12,241 nucleotides of DNA, taken from Saccoglossus kowalevskii (taxonomy: Eukaryota; Hemichordata; Enteropneusta; Harrimaniidae). Numbering within the stretch: position 1 is the first letter of the stretch; every line of letters begins with the position of its first letter. The notes beneath the pieces are model-generated. The model worked only from the letters and a program-made list of their open reading frames with translations. It did not search any database and had not been told where the DNA came from. The stretch lies in assembly GCF_000003605.2 (NCBI RefSeq), contig NW_003133845.1, positions 1 through 12,241 on the forward strand, in the 5' to 3' direction. This document shows, in pieces, positions 7,261 to 12,241 of this stretch. Made by a program: the position numbers and the translations under genes.

Positions 7261-7662
7261 CCAAATATGGAAACATGATTAGACGAACGGTGACGTCATT
7301 TCCAACTCGAGATATGACGTTATCATATTAGTAGCAAGAGTTGCCCAATACGCCTGAATAATTGAGTTCGTTTGTAAAGTATCAAACATAATATAGTAGC
7401 TTTTATTCAATATTCTTTCAAGCTACACTGATTTATTGTATTTTATTTATAAAAACAAGAACACTTTGCTGTTACGAATTGTTAGCGCTCTTGAAATCTG
7501 CTAGACAAGGTAAATTCTCAGTACATCATGCGAATGACGTCACGGGAACCGGGGCAACCTCTAAAAATTTACATATAAACGTCCGCGCATTGTACTGTGA
7601 CTAAAACAAGGTCTTATATAAAACATATTTATAAACATGATGACATCAAATTAAACCATTTT
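7261..7662 (+). promoter_or_regulatory. Candidate promoter/enhancer with CArG box, CREs and TATA/initiator
   Basis: CCAAATATGG at 7261-7270 is a perfect CArG box (CC, six A/T, GG), the SRF site. Perfect CREs TGACGTCA lie at 7291-7298 and 7535-7542, with a half-match TGACGTTA near 7316. TATATAAA lies at 7615-7622 and TATAAA at 7630-7635; CCATTTT at 7656-7662 fits the general initiator YYANWYY with its A 28 bp after the second TATA box. An SRF site with CREs ahead of a TATA promoter resembles activity-dependent (immediate-early) animal promoters. The orientation is inferred from the TATA/initiator order. No gene downstream is proven. Confidence 0.4.
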
Positions 7663-8373
7663 GTTTAAAGCAGTCATTTTATAGAAACATAATTGGTGTT
7701 TCAATATGACTGTCAAGTGAGTATTTAAAGATAGTATAGGAATTGTCGCAAATGCGGATTGATACTATATGGCAACCTCCTGTACACAGTCAGGATTCTG
7801 GACATACCAAGGCTCAGGTCGGTGTTCCTGCCTAAAAATAGAACAGTGTCTACACCGTTTCTCATCTCAGCTGATCTGATCCCATTTTACTGGTCAGTAA
7901 AAATAGAAACTATAGTGTATGTGTTCTACTCTTTGCACTGAATCAATTTCCGTACATGGTTGGAATTTTTAATGATTTCGTGTACCCGTGTTGTCGTTGA
8001 CTTTGGCTTGTGGTCGGTCACTCGTCTAGTTTTATCGATGCAGACGCTTTTCGTTTGAAAACAACGTGGACTGTCGATCTATTACAGCTCTCCTTTCCAC
8101 GTTTTCGAACTAGTTTGTATTGTTTTGAAGTGCCTGCAACATTTCAGTATATGCACTGATTTATATGGTTGTATTATTTGCTTATATTTCTCACATCAAG
8201 GCTGTTTTGTGACATCGTGGTGGGCAGCAGCGAAAATACTTCCGCCATCGAGTGACGTTCATGCTACAACCGATCGTCCACAATCTTGTTTTCCTTGTTG
8301 ACAAGCGACAAGTAATACCCGCCCGTGTTTATAAACCAAGATTCAGAATAGCTGTAATAGGAAGATTTATTTG
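7663..8373. other. Non-coding stretch, possible 5' leader exons
   Basis: A donor-like CAA followed by GTGAGT (7717-7722) comes just after ATGACTGTC (from 7706). A second donor-like TTG followed by GTGAGT has its GT at 8374-8375. Both could end 5' exons of a transcript started at the upstream TATA/initiator. The 60-codon ORF at 7759-7941 is not recognised. Confidence 0.3.
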
Positions 8374-8439
8374 GTGAGTGCCTTATTCTATTCTCAAATT
8401 ATTATAGTATACAGTGACCAGCGATTTTGTTTATTCCAG
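8374..8439 (+). other. Candidate 66-bp intron
   Basis: The segment starts GTGAGT and ends TTTGTTTATTCCAG, a good donor and a pyrimidine-rich acceptor 66 bp apart. The size is near the lower limit for animal introns. Expression data would be needed to tell it from a chance pair. Confidence 0.35.
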
Positions 8440-8461
8440 CAAGTGTGAACTGAAACACAAC

Positions 8462-8629
8462 ATGGTATTTTTCATAACATGTCAGTCTGTGCGTGGTATC
8501 GTTGTCGGTATAAGGTCTGCTGCTAGGCTATGCCGACTAACGTCATCGCTGTTACTTAGCTCCAGATATGTAGCCAGGTTTAATAGACCAGCTGTTTTCG
8601 AATTGGGTTTAGTTTGGCTAAAAGTTTAA
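8462..8629 (+). CDS. Short ORF with mitochondrial-presequence-like composition
   Basis: The ATG lies 22 bp past the candidate acceptor at 8439 and the frame runs 55 codons. The product has seven arginines (residues 11, 18, 22, 25, 35, 39, 42), many serines and leucines, and no acidic residue before Glu47. Residues 11, 18, 22 and 25 fall on one helical face, as in an amphipathic matrix-targeting presequence. The ORF stops at TAA without a mature domain, so it would be either the first coding exon of a spliced mitochondrial protein (a weak CAG/GTTTAA donor occurs near 8578) or a chance ORF. No family is recognised. Confidence 0.25.
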   Translation: MVFFITCQSVRGIVVGIRSAARLCRLTSSLLLSSRYVARFNRPAVFELGLVWLKV

Positions 8630-9288
8630 ATGTCCTCATTCTCATTTTCTGAAACAAGGAAAGGCAAAAGCGAGGGGGAAACATCGAATGTTTATATCGA
8701 AACAATTACAGCGTTGCTGACTCATGTTCTAAATTTATTTCGGGATTTCCCGTTTCATTTTCATCGTTTGGCAAAACCTTTCCGACAGAGATTGTTTTTT
8801 TTTTGAATGCAACATACACATGCATGTAGCTTTGCATTTGTTTATTTATTTTTTTGCTATAATTTTCGTTAGATAGTGTCTAGCTGCCCTATTATCTGCA
8901 TTTTATTGAGAATATTAATTCATAATTTCATATCTTGGTGGTAAGTTTTTTGTAAACCATTACATTTTCATCTCAAATGTGTTTGAGGATTTATTTTTGC
9001 TAGCATGGACAAAATGAAATGAATTCATACAGCTTTATATTTGGGTTCTTGGAATATTAGGTAACATATTTGATGGGCAGAATTTTTGCAAATTGTGGGA
9101 AAAATAAATAAACTCTGCTGGTTATTTCAGCTTCCCATTTGATTGTGTGTTTGAATTTCCTATGCCAACACTCCTGAATAGTGGTGTGTGGTTTCGCTAA
9201 GATTCGCTTTTGTTCCAAATTACTGCAGCCTACAGGAATTTGAAACATAGCAGAATCTTGGTGAATTCTCATTTCTCCCCTGTGATGC
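8630..9288. other. Non-coding AT-rich stretch
   Basis: T-rich runs occur near 8797-8805 and 8840-8853. The 98-codon minus-strand ORF at 9057-9353 is the longest here but has no recognisable domain or splice context, and is not called. Confidence 0.5.
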
Positions 9289-9421
9289 ATGCAAATTACG
9301 ACCATCAAGTATTTTATAAGTCTCAACCTCCCACTAAAGCCAGTGTTCTCCACAATCCAAAATAGTTCATGGTTGATCTAATTCCCGTAAATCTGCATAT
9401 TAATTTGCATTTCATTTGCAT
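9289..9421. promoter_or_regulatory. Cluster of three perfect octamer (POU) motifs
   Basis: ATGCAAAT occurs at 9289-9296, and its complement ATTTGCAT at 9403-9410 and 9414-9421. ATCTGCAT at 9391-9398 is one base off. The octamer is the classical site of POU-domain factors. Three exact copies in 133 bp is more than base composition predicts, but the last pair is a direct repeat and may share one origin. Regulatory function is inference. Confidence 0.35.
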
Positions 9422-10704
9422 ATAATATTCTATTATTCATTATACCCTCAGTTTTCCAGTCTTCTTGTTTTTTAATTGAACCTTGTTTATATACTATTTA
9501 TTAAAATAATATAATTTGCAGTCGTGAATATCAGATCAATATGTTATGCAATGCTCAGATTGAAGTTGGTTATCTACATTCTCAAAAGAATCCCCAATCA
9601 CAAAGTGTACATGAATGAAAACCATTGCGTTCGATTTTCAAGGAAAAAGTACGAAAAATAAAAAAAATTTTTATTTTTGGTATCAATGGTACAATATAGT
9701 GCATTTTGTACAGGTACATAAAACAGTGATACACAGAATTGTTTTGGAATTCAAAAGGAAATATTATTGAGTTGCAAAATACAAGAATATAGCATGCTTT
9801 TGAGAAATTCACCATAAAAAGAATCTATAAAGTAAAAAGGTACATGAAGAGGAAAACAAAAATATGTTTTTCAATTACAAAAACTCGTGGTCAACTCATT
9901 CAGCAGCCATGTTTGATGTATTGTACCCCTTATTGCATTTGGTACAGAAATGCCCAGAATGCACTATTACTTTATGCAACTTCAATGTTAAATTATTACA
10001 GCACCAACAGTGGTGGCCAACAGCCAATAGGCTCTTTGTCAGTTTGCTTCTTCCATGTTGTTTCACGATGAATTGATTGAACATGTATCAATGTAGTAAA
10101 TACGGCTAGGATTTTCATTTTTGTTCGAGATTACATGCAATCCGCTGATATTTTTTAATTTTCTGTACATATATATCTTTCATTTGTATTTTATTTTTAT
10201 TTATTTATTTTTTCATTGAACATGGTTACTGAAATGACACCTGTGATAAGAACTACTGTAGTTGCGTACTGTTTGTAATCAGCAGTGGTCAGCTGTTTAC
10301 TCGATTGCCAGGAATAAACTTGATAACTGCTTGTAGACTTCTAGTGGTCATTGTTTATATCTCACTTGACACAATAGCAAATAAAGGGTTGGGTAACTAT
10401 TCTTTTGTAATGGCCTAGGAAGAACACTGCTAGCTGTTTACAAACCGTTTTGTAAACAATGACAACTGCTTGGCTGGCAGATGTACATTGGTTGATGAAG
10501 GGCTCACTGCTACTAAATCTAATGATTTTCATGAAAATCACGAAAATGTCTTTCTCATGACATTCTAAAATCACTTTGCATTATTTCTTGCATTGGTTCC
10601 TAATTAAGTCTTAAGTTGTGGTAGAAATATTGATTCGTATTGTTGAAATGTGATCATGAAGACTAGTTATGAAAAGTTTTCCCATTTTCAACATACTAAT
10701 TTAA
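9422..10704. other. Non-coding AT-rich stretch
   Basis: Several short ORFs on both strands (9582-9815, 9844-10071, 9864-10076, 9896-10084, 10362-10574) overlap each other and show no domain. An 18-bp perfect palindrome, TGATTTTCATGAAAATCA, lies at 10523-10540. ATTTATTTATTT-like AU-rich sequence near 10190-10212 and TGTACATA (a Pumilio-type site if transcribed) at 10164-10171 would suit a 3' UTR, but no gene upstream is established. Confidence 0.45.
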
Positions 10705-10730
10705 AAGTACATTTCAATTGAAATGTACTT
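10705..10730. repeat. Perfect 26-bp palindrome
   Basis: AAGTACATTTCAA is followed directly by its exact reverse complement, giving 13 bp per arm with no spacer. The flanking bases do not extend it. Confidence 0.95.
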
Positions 10731-11610
10731 ATGAATTGAATATATTGTGAGATGGGGGAACTCAATGCAGCATTGCTGTACCATTTCGGCGTGTGTTGAC
10801 TGTGGCCATGATGATGCAACAGCAATGCATGCATTATGTTTCACACACTATGCTTTCGAAAAAGTTGAATTTCGGACCAAAATGTAATGAATGCAAAACT
10901 GTCCATTTTTAATATTCATATGCATATTCACATCTGGTAATCCTATGAGAGCAAATTCTTAGTGGAGTTGGCTTTTCTTCATTTTAATCACAAGTGGGGA
11001 TTTCATATGTACTGCAGAATACATAATCATTTTCTATGGAATAACATTGGTATTGTTTACAACTGATATATAAATGAGATAAAGTAGACCCTTCTAAAGT
11101 TGAGTTTTTCAGGCATTTGTTGCATAACTTGAATACTTTAGTTTTTCTGAGCATCCTACTGCTGATAAAAATTTTCTTTATTTTCAGCGTCTGATGTTTT
11201 CTCTTATTGGTTATCGTCAAAATTTATTACTGCGTTTTTCGATAAATCATTCAAATTTAGCAATTACCCTTCCTACAGAGATATTCGCAATCTATAAATT
11301 GATTTAAGTTTAGATAATTCTCCAATCGTTGCTATAGTTTCAAGGGATAAGTTTAATCAGAGTAGGTGTAACACTCCATATTGTGGTTGTGTATTATTTC
11401 AGCTGCTACCCTCCCTTCCTTCCGAAATATAGTGTACTGAATGAGATATTAGTACCGGTAGATCAATGCCACATAAATAATTTTCTTGCTTGCACTAACT
11501 TGCCTGGTATTAATATGATTCACTCTGACCTGCTGATTATACAAATGACGGATGACTACAGCTCACTGTTATGGTTTGACCTAAGCTATCTTCACTGTCA
11601 GTTCTTTTTT
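10731..11610. other. Non-coding stretch ahead of the right-hand repeats
   Basis: AATGCATGCATT (a 12-bp palindrome) lies near 10826-10837. The minus-strand ORF at 10984-11220 is lysine- and cysteine-rich with no recognised domain. An acceptor-like TGTATTATTTCAG at about 11390-11402 opens a frame that reads into the repeats at 11611, but it matches no known family and is not called as an exon. Confidence 0.45.
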
Positions 11611-11686
11611 GACTCCCGTCTGCGAAGCACAAAAGGGAGTCTTTGCAGTTACCCTGTCTGTATGTCTGTATGTATGTATGTATGTC
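11611..11686. repeat. Stem-forming segment followed by TGTA/TGTC microsatellite
   Basis: GACTCCC (11611-11617) and its complement GGGAGTC (11635-11641) enclose a 17-base loop. After a short CTGTCTG link comes a run of TGTA and TGTC tetramers to about 11686. The block directly precedes the 162-bp repeats and may be the left end of the same composite repeat. Confidence 0.65.
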
Positions 11687-11695
11687 ACTTTTTTT

Positions 11696-12241
11696 GTTCC
11701 ACCGTTATCTCAAAAACTACTAATAAAATTTTGGTGAAAGTTGGTACATAGATGCTCTGGGATAATGCGCAGAGTTGATTAGGTTTTGGTAAAAATTCAT
11801 GAATATTAATTACCTAATTTTCATGATAATTAGCTGATTTTTAGCTGTTCCATGACTGTTCCACTGATATCTGAAGAACCATTCATTGGATTTTGATGAA
11901 ACTTGGCACATGGATGCTCTGAACTAGTGCGCAGATTTGATTAGTTTTGGGTAAAAATCTATGAATATTAATTACCTAATTTGCATAATAATTAACTGAT
12001 TTTAAGCTGTTCCATGACTGTTCCACTGATATTTGAAGAATCACTCATTGGATTTCGATGAAACTTGGCACATGGATGCTCTGAACTAATGCGCAGATTT
12101 GATTAGTTTTGGGTAAAAACCTGTTTATATTAATTTCCGGCTTTGAATTCCACTGATATCTCAAGTACTAATCATCACATTTCATTAAACTTACATAGAT
12201 GTCATATGATACTGCACAGACTGATAGTTTTTAGGGTATAT
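11696..12241. repeat. 162-bp tandem repeat, four units, cut by window end
   Basis: GTTCCACYG-TATCT begins at 11696, 11858 and 12020, an exact period of 162 bp. A fourth, diverged unit starts near 12147, shortened by about 35 bp. Units share GATGAAACTTGGCACATGGA, then GCTCTGAACTARTGCGCAGA, a GATTAGTTTTGGGTAAAAA run, and TGAATATTAATTACCTAATT. Units 2 and 3 are most alike; units 1 and 4 are more diverged, the usual pattern for array edges. There is no coding meaning. Repeats with a 'leucine-rich' AAACTTGG core are widespread in invertebrate genomes. Confidence 0.9.

Noticed and set aside
9057-9353. Minus-strand ORF of 98 codons
   Set aside because: Low-information translation with no recognised domain; AT-rich sequence of this length yields such ORFs by chance.
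9864-10084. Zinc-finger-like runs (CPECTITLC...LLQH on plus, HFCTKC on minus)
   Set aside because: Neither strand gives a complete C2H2 spacing, and both strands are open over the same bases, which points to chance.
10164-10212. Pumilio-type site and AU-rich element as a 3' UTR
   Set aside because: No coding sequence upstream supports a transcript here; such motifs are frequent in AT-rich DNA.
11383-11751. Longest unassigned plus-strand ORF (122 codons)
   Set aside because: Its last third is encoded by the stem/TGTA repeat and the rest matches no family, so it is not called a gene.

Overview
The window looks like nuclear DNA from an AT-rich, intron-containing animal genome, most likely a marine invertebrate. 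The evidence is an enzyme exon with a eukaryotic splice acceptor and AATAAA poly(A) signals, long non-coding stretches, and several kinds of decayed transposable element (a 5'-truncated LINE, a TA-flanked MITE, a Tc1-like relic and minisatellites). There are no operons, Shine-Dalgarno sites or dense coding. The species cannot be fixed from the sequence; lancelet, hemichordate, mollusc or cnidarian genomes would all fit this repeat content.

Layout. 1-286 is a six-copy minisatellite (period 44-48). 287-1177 reads as intron. 1178-1677 is the terminal coding exon of a fold-type II PLP enzyme of the threonine dehydratase/serine racemase family, with its poly(A) signals at 1788-1798. It is the only confidently identified protein-coding sequence. 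1843-2230 holds a compact promoter-to-poly(A) unit: two CACGTG boxes, a TATA box, an initiator, AATAAA and a GT-rich tract. It may be a solo LTR or a small independent transcription unit. 2544-2790 is a probable Tc1-like relic. 4303-4514 is a MITE with imperfect 40-bp terminal inverted repeats flanked by TA.

4965-5492 is a short 5'-truncated LINE bracketed by a 9-bp direct repeat. It ends in a perfect hairpin and an AGTA-type tail. The next stretch, 5486-5644, is GC-richer and open, and looks like an internal exon of an unrecognised gene. When the LINE and one copy of the target duplication are removed in thought, the duplication coincides with the candidate splice acceptor of that exon.

5645-9288 is mostly non-coding with possible regulatory structure. 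There is a 15-bp array of CRE/AGGTCA/TCACATGA motifs at 5892-5943. A CArG box, two perfect CREs and a TATA/initiator pair lie in 7261-7662. A possible 66-bp intron at 8374-8439 precedes a short ORF with a mitochondrial-presequence-like composition. 9289-11610 is AT-rich and largely featureless apart from octamer motifs and perfect palindromes. From 11611 to the end lie a stem-forming segment, a TGTA/TGTC microsatellite and a 162-bp tandem repeat that runs off the window.

No complete gene lies in the window, so the parts cannot be combined into one pathway. The most informative points are the LINE inserted at a candidate splice acceptor, the two CRE-rich regions and the bacterial-like features of the dehydratase exon.
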